From Ferrovibrio sp964218355 (GTDB lineage Bacteria > Pseudomonadota > Alphaproteobacteria > Ferrovibrionales > Ferrovibrionaceae): 64,000 nt of DNA. The position numbers and the translations under genes are program-made. Position 1 is the first letter of the stretch. Every line of letters begins with the position of its first letter. Positions 27,308 to 35,294 of the stretch are shown here, one piece after another. The notes under the pieces were generated by a model, which was not told where the DNA came from, ran no database searches, and worked only from the letters and a program-made list of their open reading frames with translations. The stretch covers positions 1-64,000 of the forward strand of contig NZ_CAXPMC010000012.1 of NCBI RefSeq assembly GCF_964218355.1, read 5' to 3'.

Positions 27308-28141
27308 ATGAACATCTCGCGCGACCAGCTGCAGTTCTACCAGGACAACGGATATATCTGCGTCCCCGGGATCTTCCCGATTGGTCAGATCGACCGTGTC
27401 CGTGCCATGATCTATCGCCTGTTCCGCAAGTTCGTGCCGGATGCGGCCGAGCTCGATGGTTTTGCAGAGCCCTGGAACGATATCGCCTTTGACCGGGCGA
27501 TGTGTGCGCTGCGTGCATCGGACCCGAAGAAGTTCGGCGCCCTTTACGACTGTGCGCAGAGCTCTCTCGAACTGCTGCAGCTCGTCACGGTCCCGAACTG
27601 CCTCGATGTCGCTGCCGCCTTTCTTGGCGATAAGGCGGAGGACCTGTCGTTTTCCGGCCTGATGCTGCGCATGGATGTGCCGGAGGACCGCAGGAACGTT
27701 CTGACCTGGCATCAGGACCACGCCTATTATCCGCAGAACCTGAATGACGGCAGTGCCGGGCTGGTCTACTGGGTGGCGCTGCAGGACACGCCGGAAGACA
27801 TGGGTGCGCTGCATATCTGTGCGGGAAGCCAGCGCGAGGGGCTCGTCGCACCTGAAACCCGGGACAAGCAGGATTATATAACAACGGAACAGCGCGCGGT
27901 TCCCGATTCGGCAGTTGCCTCTTATCAGCAGACGCGCGGCGTCTGCAAAAAGGGCGATGTGCTGCTGATGCATATGGATACCTTCCATCGCTCCGGCCAC
28001 AACACATCCGACCGTATCCGGTTCAGCGTCATCTACCGGTTCCACCGGATGCTGGCCGATGACTACGTACCGTTCGGCCTGCTGTACCAGTACAATCCGT
28101 ACATGATGGACCGGGCGAAGGCTCTGGCCGGAAAGCGGTAA
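27308..28141 (+). CDS. Phytanoyl-CoA dioxygenase family (Fe(II)/2-oxoglutarate) protein
   Basis: A 277-aa non-haem iron dioxygenase. TWHQDHAYYP carries the HxD part of the metal triad, FHRSGHNTSD the distal His, and the RIRFSV Arg fits the 2-oxoglutarate-binding position. PhyH-family members hydroxylate or oxidise small molecules. In a glycan cluster, hydroxylation of a sugar, acyl or lipid group is plausible. Seven bp separate it from the asparagine-synthase gene, so co-expression is likely. The substrate is unknown. Confidence 0.85.
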   Translation: MNISRDQLQFYQDNGYICVPGIFPIGQIDRVRAMIYRLFRKFVPDAAELDGFAEPWNDIAFDRAMCALRASDPKKFGALYDCAQSSLELLQLVTVPNCLDVAAAFLGDKAEDLSFSGLMLRMDVPEDRRNVLTWHQDHAYYPQNLNDGSAGLVYWVALQDTPEDMGALHICAGSQREGLVAPETRDKQDYITTEQRAVPDSAVASYQQTRGVCKKGDVLLMHMDTFHRSGHNTSDRIRFSVIYRFHRMLADDYVPFGLLYQYNPYMMDRAKALAGKR

Positions 28142-28148
28142 CGCAGAC

Positions 28149-30059
28149 ATGTGCGGCATTGCCGGCATTCTCGGCACGGGCAATCCGGAAACGGTGGATC
28201 TGGTTGCCCGCATGGTGCGCGTGCAGCGCCATCGAGGACCCGATGCCGAGCAGGTGGTTCAGGTTCCGGGCGGTGCCCTCGGCCACGGGCGGCTTTCTGT
28301 CATCGACCTTTCCGCTGCTGCGGACCAGCCTATGGTCGACAGCAGCGGTCGCTACGTCCTCGTCTTCAACGGCGAGATATACAACTATCTTGAACTGAAG
28401 CAGGAACTCGCGCGGCAGTACGATTTCGTTACCCGCACCGACAGCGAGGTGCTGCTGGCAGCATTGCTGACCTGGGGCGAGCAGGCGCTGGAGCGCCTGA
28501 ACGGAATGTTCGCCTTCTGCTTGTATGATACCGAGGCGCGAACGGCACTGCTCGGGCGGGACCGCTTCGGCCAGAAGCCCCTCCATTTTGCCGAAATCGG
28601 AGGGCAGCTTGTTTTCGCCAGCGAGATCAAGGCCCTGCTGGCGACGGGCCTGATCCGGGCGAAGCCGAACCGCCAGGTCTGGGCGCGGTATCTTCTGCAT
28701 GCCCGGTATGATGACGACGGCGATACCTATTTCGAGGGCATCCGCCAGCTGCGGCCTGGTGACTGTGCCCGCTTCAGCCCCGGGCAGGCACTCAGCATCC
28801 GGCGCTGGTACGACATCGCAACGCGCGTTCATCCGCGGGATTATACCGCCGGCGCGGCGGCAGAAGAGATGCGCAGCCTGCTGGTCGATGCGGCGCGGGT
28901 GCACATGCGCTCCGATGTGCCGGTTGGCGTCTCGCTGTCCGGCGGCCTGGATTCTTCGGCCCTGCTGGCCTGTCTGGATCTTTCGGGCGAACTGTCCGAT
29001 CAGGTGAAGTGCGTTTCGGTGGATTTCGGTGGCGATCTCAGCGAGCGGCCGTGGATGGAGGCGGCGGCAGGCCATCATGGCCTGGCCACGCGCATCCTGC
29101 CCTACTCGGCGGAGGATTTCCGCGGACATATCCGGCCGATGATGTGGCATCTGGAGGGGCCGATCGGCGGGCTCATGAACTGTGCGCTGGCACCGGTCAT
29201 GCGCGCTGCTCATGCCGACGGGATTGTGGTCGTGCAGGATGGCACCGGCCTGGACGAGGCTTTCGGCGGCTACCGGAACCACCATGACCTCTATCTCGGA
29301 CTGGCCCTGCGCAGCGGCGGACCGGAGGCGGACGACGCCCTGCGTGGTTACTGCGCCAACTGGAACTGCAGTGCCGATCATGCCCGCCGTGCCGCCCGGT
29401 CGGCGCTGGACAATACGGTTTCGGCAATCGACGGGACCGTGCCGGTTCGGCCGGAGCTGCTGGACCGGGCTTTTGTCGGAACGCACGGCGCGCCGCTTGC
29501 CCCCGGTCCGCAGACCGGCGATGCACTGATCGATGGGCTGGCTACTTATCTGCAGGTTGAGAAGATTCCGCGCAACACGCGGATGAAGGACCGGCTGTCG
29601 ATGGCATACAGTCTGGAGCTCAGGCTGCCTTTCCTCGATCACCGGCTGGTCGAGTTCGGGCTGTCTCTTCCGCCGCATCTCATGTTCCTGCATGGCCGGA
29701 CAAAATCGATCATCCGCGAGGCTCTTGCCGGTGCCATGGACGACGATGTGCGGCTTGCAGCCAAGCGCAGCATCCAGGCGCCCCAGGGGCCGTGGCTGAT
29801 GCGCGAGCCGATGCGCAGCTATGTCCGCGACCTGATAAGCAGTGACAGCTTCGCGGATCGCGGCATGTTCGATCCGGGCCTCTGCAGGCAGGCCTTCGAC
29901 CGCTTCTGCACAGGTGCAGACGCCAACAGCTTTTTTGTCTGGCAGTGGATCAATGTCGAGGAATGGTTCCGGACCTTTGTTGACGGTGATTCTGTTGAGA
30001 CCAGTTTTCCTCTGGATGCAACGATGAAAAAGCCTATGGCTAGCCGGAGTTCGATATGA
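28149..30059 (+). CDS. asnB: Asparagine synthase (glutamine-hydrolysing) homologue 1
   Basis: A 636-aa two-domain amidotransferase. The N-terminal Cys2 nucleophile (MCGIAG), HRGPD, FNGEIYNY and TDSE form a complete class II glutaminase. The synthetase PP-loop is SGGLDSS at 264-270. In glycan clusters these enzymes often amidate a uronic or ulosonic acid carboxylate rather than aspartate. That is the likely reading here given the sugar-acid genes next door. It ends in a 4-bp overlap (ATGA) with the NeuB-like gene. Confidence 0.9.
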   Translation: MCGIAGILGTGNPETVDLVARMVRVQRHRGPDAEQVVQVPGGALGHGRLSVIDLSAAADQPMVDSSGRYVLVFNGEIYNYLELKQELARQYDFVTRTDSEVLLAALLTWGEQALERLNGMFAFCLYDTEARTALLGRDRFGQKPLHFAEIGGQLVFASEIKALLATGLIRAKPNRQVWARYLLHARYDDDGDTYFEGIRQLRPGDCARFSPGQALSIRRWYDIATRVHPRDYTAGAAAEEMRSLLVDAARVHMRSDVPVGVSLSGGLDSSALLACLDLSGELSDQVKCVSVDFGGDLSERPWMEAAAGHHGLATRILPYSAEDFRGHIRPMMWHLEGPIGGLMNCALAPVMRAAHADGIVVVQDGTGLDEAFGGYRNHHDLYLGLALRSGGPEADDALRGYCANWNCSADHARRAARSALDNTVSAIDGTVPVRPELLDRAFVGTHGAPLAPGPQTGDALIDGLATYLQVEKIPRNTRMKDRLSMAYSLELRLPFLDHRLVEFGLSLPPHLMFLHGRTKSIIREALAGAMDDDVRLAAKRSIQAPQGPWLMREPMRSYVRDLISSDSFADRGMFDPGLCRQAFDRFCTGADANSFFVWQWINVEEWFRTFVDGDSVETSFPLDATMKKPMASRSSI

Positions 30060-31078
30060 AGATGCTGGGGCGCGATCTCGCTCACGAGGTTGCAGTAATT
30101 GCAGAAATAGGGGTCAACCACGAGGGGGACCCGGAGGTTGCCTCCAAGCTTCTCGCGGCAGCTGCAGAGGCAGGTGCAGATGCGGTGAAGTTCCAGAGCT
30201 ATACCACAAACCGGTTCATTTCATCTGCAGACCCTGAACGTTTTGCGCGCGTTACGCGGTTTGCACTCGATGAGGCGGCGCATCGCAGGTTGGCGGCTGA
30301 AGCGCAGGCGCTGGGCATCGTATTTATGTCCTCGGCTATCACGGAAGATTGGGTGCCGCTTCTTGCGGAACTGTCTCCGGTAATAAAGATCGCCAGTGGT
30401 GATCTTACCTTTGAGCCGGTCATTCGCGCGGCAGCACGGACCGGAAAGCAGGTGATAATCTCCACCGGCTGCGGGAGTCTGGAAGAAATTGAGGCCGCGA
30501 TTGGCTGGGTTCGCGACGAGATTGGGGCTGAGGCACTTCCGGAGCGACTGGCGCTTCTGCATTGCGTATCGGCGTACCCGGCCCCGCTTGAGCAATGCAA
30601 TCTCCTGTCAATCCCGTTCTTGTCGGAAGTGACACGATTGGTTGTTGGGTGGTCGAATCATGTCGTGGGGCCGGATGCATGTCATGCCGCCGTCGCGCTT
30701 GGCGCGCCGCTGGTGGAGGTTCACGTTACGGATCGGAAAACGGGACGCTCGTTCCGGGATCACGAACTCTCCTTCGAGCCGCATGAGCTTGCTGCTTTGG
30801 TTCGATCGCTTCGTGGAATCCGTTCGGCACTCGGCAGCCGCGGAAAGGCGGCGTCTGAGGTGGAGCGGCCGGTGAGAGACGCCATACGGAAAGGGATTGT
30901 TGCGGCTCGCGAACTGCCCGCCGGCAGCGTGCTGAGCGAGTCCGACCTGATGTTCGCGCGACCGGCTACCGAATTCCCGGCGCACGAATTCTCTCAACTA
31001 ATCGGCGCCAGAATCGTTGATGCCGTGCCCTATGGGGCGCTCCTGAAGCGCAGCAACGTGGTGAAGAAAAATGTCTGA
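30056..31078 (+). CDS. NeuB-like sialic acid synthase family protein (divergent)
   Basis: A 340-aa homologue of PEP-dependent nonulosonic acid synthases. It has AEIGVNHEGDPEVA near the N-terminus, KFQSYTT, and a C-terminal SAF/antifreeze-like domain (ARELPAGSVLSESDL). The second active-site block is altered: the common IEKHFTLDxxxxGpDH reads VEVHVTDRKTGRSFRDH, so the usual Lys is Val. This suggests a different substrate from that of the pseI-like gene at 50710. Codon use and GC look lower than in neighbouring genes (many ATA, ATT, TTG and AAT codons), hinting at separate acquisition. It overlaps the next gene by 8 bp. Confidence 0.82.
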   Translation: MKMLGRDLAHEVAVIAEIGVNHEGDPEVASKLLAAAAEAGADAVKFQSYTTNRFISSADPERFARVTRFALDEAAHRRLAAEAQALGIVFMSSAITEDWVPLLAELSPVIKIASGDLTFEPVIRAAARTGKQVIISTGCGSLEEIEAAIGWVRDEIGAEALPERLALLHCVSAYPAPLEQCNLLSIPFLSEVTRLVVGWSNHVVGPDACHAAVALGAPLVEVHVTDRKTGRSFRDHELSFEPHELAALVRSLRGIRSALGSRGKAASEVERPVRDAIRKGIVAARELPAGSVLSESDLMFARPATEFPAHEFSQLIGARIVDAVPYGALLKRSNVVKKNV

Positions 31079-32369
31079 AGACCTGGCGTTTCTGGGCGGG
31101 GTGGCCGCCGTGCCGCAGCCGCTGGCCCCCTACCAGGCGGTGGGAGCGGCCGAGCAGGAGGCGGTGGCCGCAGTGATGCGCAGCGGTACATTGTCCGGGT
31201 TCATGGGGGCGCCGGGCACCGGCTTCTACGGCGGGCCGGAGATCCAGAGATTCGAGCAGGCATGGTGCAGCGTTTATGACTGCAAATACGCGATCTCGGT
31301 GAATTCGGCCACCTCCGGACTGATTGCGGCCATCGGCGCCGCCGGCATCGGGCCGGGCGATGAGGTGGTCGTGCCGCCCTACAGCATGTCGGCATCAGTG
31401 ATCGCACCGCTGTTCTACGGTGCGATTCCCGTCTTTGCCGATATCGAGGCAGACACCTTCTGCCTGGACCCGGCGGAAGTGCGCAAGAACATCACGGACC
31501 GGACCCGCTGCATTCTGGCGGTGAACCTGTTCGGCCGGCCGTCAAACCTGCTGGCACTGCGCAGGATCGCCGATGAGTTCAATCTGGTGCTGATCGAGGA
31601 TAGCGCGCAGGCCCCGTTCGCGGAGGAAGCCGGCCATCGTGCCGGTCTGGTCGGCGATATCGGCGTGTTCAGCCTCAACTATCACAAGCATATCCACAGC
31701 GGCGAAGGTGGCGTCTGCGTCACCAACAGCGACAGGCTGGCGCGCCGCCTGGCCCTGATCAGGAATCATGGCGAGAACGTCTTTGCCGAGCTCGGCGAGG
31801 ATGATCCGGCCAATCTGATCGGCTATAATTTCCGCATGACGGAACTGAGCGCTGCCATAGCGCGGGTGCAGCTTTCCGACATAGAGCGGCATCTGCAGGC
31901 TCGCGAGAAAGTCGCGAAACTTCTGAATGACGCGGTGGGCGGACTCAGTGGCTTTCTTGCACCACTGGTGCCAGAGGGCTGGCGGCACAATTATTACTGC
32001 TGGCCGCTGCGCATTGACGAGAAGCAGCTGGGCGTGCGGCGGGAGACCGTCGCCAAGGCGCTGGCCGCGGAAGGGATGCCGGTCCGGGAAGGGTATGTCC
32101 GTCCGCTGTATATGCTGCCGGTATTCCAGCAGCGCCGTGCGATCGGGCGCGACGGCTGGCCGTTCAACCTCACCAACCGGGGCTACGAAGCCGGTCTCTG
32201 CCCTGTTGCGGAGCGGGTGGAAAGCAATGAGCTGCTGCTGTTCCTGATCAGTGCGTGGAACATCACCCCGGCCGTGGCCGACGGTTTCGTCGAGGCCCTG
32301 TGCAAGGTTCATGGCAATATGGACAAACTGCGCGCCTGGGAACGTGAGACTGGCGGGAAGGCAGCATGA
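31071..32369 (+). CDS. DegT/DnrJ/EryC1 family PLP-dependent aminotransferase
   Basis: A 432-aa sugar aminotransferase. It has PPYSMSASVIAPLF, VLIEDSAQAPFAE with the PLP-ring Asp, and the Schiff-base lysine K206 in NYHKHIHSGEGG. It appears catalytically complete and is slightly longer than the gene at 11110. Overlap with the NeuB-like gene (8 bp) and the SpsF-like gene (4 bp) places it in a tight sugar-acid operon from 30056 to 35228. Its substrate is presumably a keto-sugar of that pathway. Confidence 0.9.
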   Translation: MSEDLAFLGGVAAVPQPLAPYQAVGAAEQEAVAAVMRSGTLSGFMGAPGTGFYGGPEIQRFEQAWCSVYDCKYAISVNSATSGLIAAIGAAGIGPGDEVVVPPYSMSASVIAPLFYGAIPVFADIEADTFCLDPAEVRKNITDRTRCILAVNLFGRPSNLLALRRIADEFNLVLIEDSAQAPFAEEAGHRAGLVGDIGVFSLNYHKHIHSGEGGVCVTNSDRLARRLALIRNHGENVFAELGEDDPANLIGYNFRMTELSAAIARVQLSDIERHLQAREKVAKLLNDAVGGLSGFLAPLVPEGWRHNYYCWPLRIDEKQLGVRRETVAKALAAEGMPVREGYVRPLYMLPVFQQRRAIGRDGWPFNLTNRGYEAGLCPVAERVESNELLLFLISAWNITPAVADGFVEALCKVHGNMDKLRAWERETGGKAA

Positions 32370-33106
32370 GCCGCTGTATCGCCAGCATTGAGGCGCGGAT
32401 GGGATCGTCGCGCTTTCCGGGCAAGGTTCTGGCCGACGTCAATGGCATGCCAGCCATAGAGCGGCTGGTCCGCCGCCTGCGTCAGGCGCGCCATCTCGAT
32501 GACATCGTGATCGCCACCACAACCAACCCGAAGGACGATGCCCTGGTTTCCTGGGCCCAGGATTTCGGCGTATCCGTCCATCGTGGCAGCGAGGGCGACG
32601 TCCTTCAGCGTGTGGTGGATGCGCAGAAAAGCATGAATGCCGACATCGTGGTCGAGATAACCGGAGATGCCACACTCTCGGACCCGGGGGTGGTGGACAG
32701 GGCGATCGAACGCTTTAACCGGCAGGATTGCGACATCGTCTCCACTTCTGCACGGCGCAGCTATCCGCTTGGGATCGATGCGCAGGTGTTCCGTCTTGCG
32801 GATCTGGCCTGGGTTGCGGACAACGTTCACGATCTTCCCGTCCGCGAGCATGTGTCGCTGCATTTCTATGAGAATCCCGGGAAGTACCGGATCGTGCATC
32901 TCGATGCACCGGAGGATGAAAGGCGTCCGCAATACCGGCTGGTGCTCGATTACCGGGAGGATCTGCAGGTTCTTGCCGCCATCTGCCGCCATCTTGAACC
33001 GGTAACCGGCGAGTATTTCTCGACACGTCAGATCGTCGAATTCCTGGACGCCAGCCCTGATGTCGTGGCCCTGAACGCGGATTGCTTCGTCAAGCCGGTG
33101 CGGTGA
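32366..33106 (+). CDS. SpsF-like cytidylyltransferase / glycosyltransferase
   Basis: A 246-aa NTP-transferase-fold protein. It begins with IASIEARMGSSRFPGKVL, the hallmark of the SpsF (spore coat polysaccharide) family related to CMP-sugar synthetases, and has the expected VEITGDATLSDP segment. It likely activates the product of the neighbouring NeuB-like and DegT pathway with CTP. The stop overlaps the next ATG by one base (TGATG). The N-terminal half of the fusion at 53483 belongs to the same family. Confidence 0.85.
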   Translation: MSRCIASIEARMGSSRFPGKVLADVNGMPAIERLVRRLRQARHLDDIVIATTTNPKDDALVSWAQDFGVSVHRGSEGDVLQRVVDAQKSMNADIVVEITGDATLSDPGVVDRAIERFNRQDCDIVSTSARRSYPLGIDAQVFRLADLAWVADNVHDLPVREHVSLHFYENPGKYRIVHLDAPEDERRPQYRLVLDYREDLQVLAAICRHLEPVTGEYFSTRQIVEFLDASPDVVALNADCFVKPVR

Positions 33107-34113
33107 TGGGGCGGTATTCCGCAGTCATTCTTGGCTTCGGTCGGATAGCCTACGGGCTGTCCGCGAATCAGGCCTATCAGTCGTACTATCGTCACGGCAC
33201 GCACTACCAGGCCATGCAGCTGGACGGCGCTTTCGAGCCGGTTGCGGTGGTCGACCCTTCGGCGGAGGCGCGGGCGCTTGCGGGCCAGCTGGGGATCGGC
33301 ATTGCGGTCGCGGATGTGGCTGATCTGCCGGGTGATCGGCAGTTCGACGTCGCCGTCTTCTGCGGCCCGCCGCGTGGGCGGCTGGACAGTCTGTCCCGCC
33401 TGCCCGGTGTCAGGGGGGTGATTTTTGAGAAGCCGCTGGCTGAATCGGCGGAAGAGGCCGAGGCGCTGGCTGATGAATGCCGTGGGCGGAAACTGACGGT
33501 CCAGGTCGGCTACATGCGGCGCTCGGACAGTCGCTTCCGGCGCCTTGCGGCGGGGTATCTGGCCGAGCTGGTGGGCAAGCCCCGCGCCGGTTATGCCCTG
33601 TATGGGAACGGTCTGCGCAACAACGCGGCGCACATCGTAAATCTGGTCGAGTTTCTCGCCGGGCCCATTGTCGAGGTGCGGGCCATTGGCGCTCCGGCCG
33701 CCACCGCCCAGTCCCCCGTTCCTGGGGACTGCAATGTCGCATTCATGGTCACGGCGGCGTCCGGCGCGAATATCTGCTTTGACGCACTCGATTTCGGAAG
33801 GGTGCGGGAATTGTCTCTCGAGTTCTGGGGCGATGGCGGCAGCCTGACAATCAACAGTGAGCTCACGGAGTTCCATCACCGCGGTCTGGCGCCGCATCGG
33901 CTGCTTCCGTCCAGCAATGGTTATGGTGATCCGGTCCGCGTCTTCCCGGCAGAAAGCGATGCCTTCCCCATGATGTACCGGTCGTTTGCGAAGGCGCTGG
34001 CGGGCGAGGGGGCGGTGGATTGCGGGCCGGACGAGGCGCTGAAGACGGAGAGCATTCTTGATGCTGTTGTTGCAAGTGCCGCGCAAGGCGGCCGTGTAGT
34101 TCGGCTGGCGTGA
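33106..34113 (+). CDS. Gfo/Idh/MocA-like oxidoreductase
   Basis: A 335-aa dehydrogenase-fold protein. VILGFGRIAYGLS is the dinucleotide-binding loop and VIFEKPLAES the EKP motif near residue 110; NNAAHIVNLVEFL corresponds to the usual GGxxxHxxDL region. The N-terminus carries an insertion (SYYRHGTHYQAM) found in some polysaccharide-cluster members. ATG 33106 overlaps the previous stop by one base. It is likely a sugar or sugar-acid dehydrogenase of the 30056-35228 unit. Confidence 0.82.
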   Translation: MGRYSAVILGFGRIAYGLSANQAYQSYYRHGTHYQAMQLDGAFEPVAVVDPSAEARALAGQLGIGIAVADVADLPGDRQFDVAVFCGPPRGRLDSLSRLPGVRGVIFEKPLAESAEEAEALADECRGRKLTVQVGYMRRSDSRFRRLAAGYLAELVGKPRAGYALYGNGLRNNAAHIVNLVEFLAGPIVEVRAIGAPAATAQSPVPGDCNVAFMVTAASGANICFDALDFGRVRELSLEFWGDGGSLTINSELTEFHHRGLAPHRLLPSSNGYGDPVRVFPAESDAFPMMYRSFAKALAGEGAVDCGPDEALKTESILDAVVASAAQGGRVVRLA

Positions 34114-35228
34114 TGCGATTTCTTCTGTTTGCGGAAGATGCTGGTGCTGCGGCCTTTGTCGCTGCAGTTGCAACGGCTTTGCGAGGGAGAGGGTTTGGGG
34201 CGCGGCTGGTCGCGACGGCAACTGCCGCCGAAAGGCTGAAGGGCTGGGGGGTGGAGTGCGATTTGCTGCGCAAATCAGACACGGCGAATCAATTGCTGGC
34301 GGACTGCGACGTGCTGGCAACGGGTACGGCGATCAATCCCTATTCTATGGGGCTCTACCTAATTGACGTGGCGAAATGGCGGAAAATTCCGAGCATAGGC
34401 CTTGTCGATTCGCATCAGCATATCGGCGGGCGCTTTAGGGGAGACACGGATAATCCCCTTGCGCATGCACCCGACTGGATTCTGGTGCCGGATATGACGG
34501 CCGCCGACAATGCGGCCCGTTACGGCTTCAACATGGAGCATACGATAGTCTGTGGCCACCCGTCGTTCGATAGAATCCGGGATCGCCGCGCGAAACTCGA
34601 CGTATTGGGTCGCGCCGAGCTGCGCGGAAGGCTTCTGCCCGACGCCGGGACCAGAAAAGTCCTGGTGTTTGCAGCTGAGCCATCCGTCAATGTCTACGGG
34701 GGAGCATATACGCGCAGTTCCGACTATACGCTGCAAGGCCGTCCAGAGAGCATGTATAGGACTGCAATAGTCCTCGATGAGCTCCTGCGCTTCCTGTCTT
34801 CTCTCTCCGAGGACATCTACACCATCCTTCGGCCGCATCCGGCCAGCACTGATGAGGAGCTGGCAGATTTCTATGGCGCATTCGATATGGTTGCGCGAGA
34901 TGACGACATATACGATCTGCTATATGCCGCAGACATAACCGTCGGGATGTCTTCCATTTTGCTCCTGGAGGCGGTGCTGCTGGGCCGGCCCACGTTCTCA
35001 ATTCTGCCGCGGAGATCGGAGAGGGCATGGTGTTCCTCTGTTCTTGCGGGTTTTACTCCATCCGCATGTACGTCTGAGCAGATCGAGAAGGGCCTGTCGC
35101 GCGCGCTACGGGATTTACACATACCTGATCTGGCGCAGGTCGATGCTGCATATCCGCAGGGCGCCATCACTCGCATAGTCGATGTTCTGTGCGCAATTGG
35201 TCGCGGTACGCATGTTCCCATGGCTTGA
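34113..35228 (+). CDS. GT-B-like protein (UDP-sugar epimerase/KpsS-like fold)
   Basis: A 371-aa protein whose C-terminal half contains TILRPHPASTDEE and then ITVGMSSILLLEAVLLGRP, the (K/R)PHP plus donor-site glutamate pattern of GT-B sugar transferases and 2-epimerase-like enzymes. The N-terminal domain has LVDSHQHIGGRF. The family is not confidently named. Its GC and codon use look lower than those of flanking genes, as in the NeuB-like gene at the other end of this operon. ATG 34113 overlaps the previous stop; GTG 34110 is an alternative. Confidence 0.6.
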   Translation: MRFLLFAEDAGAAAFVAAVATALRGRGFGARLVATATAAERLKGWGVECDLLRKSDTANQLLADCDVLATGTAINPYSMGLYLIDVAKWRKIPSIGLVDSHQHIGGRFRGDTDNPLAHAPDWILVPDMTAADNAARYGFNMEHTIVCGHPSFDRIRDRRAKLDVLGRAELRGRLLPDAGTRKVLVFAAEPSVNVYGGAYTRSSDYTLQGRPESMYRTAIVLDELLRFLSSLSEDIYTILRPHPASTDEELADFYGAFDMVARDDDIYDLLYAADITVGMSSILLLEAVLLGRPTFSILPRRSERAWCSSVLAGFTPSACTSEQIEKGLSRALRDLHIPDLAQVDAAYPQGAITRIVDVLCAIGRGTHVPMA

Positions 35229-35235
35229 GATAAGA

Positions 35236-35270
35236 GGGTTTTCCGGACGCTGGCATGGCTGGAAAATCCC
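35236..35270 (+). repeat. Inverted repeat before the second carbamoyltransferase
   Basis: GGGTTTTCC (35236-35244) faces GGAAAATCCC (35261-35270), giving a 9-bp stem with one bulged T and a 16-nt loop in the 66-bp gap between genes. It is followed by an A-run, not a T-run, so it is not a classical plus-strand terminator. A regulator site or an RNA-stabilising hairpin is possible. Confidence 0.5.
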
Positions 35271-35294
35271 AAAAAGGAAGATGGAAGGACTAGA

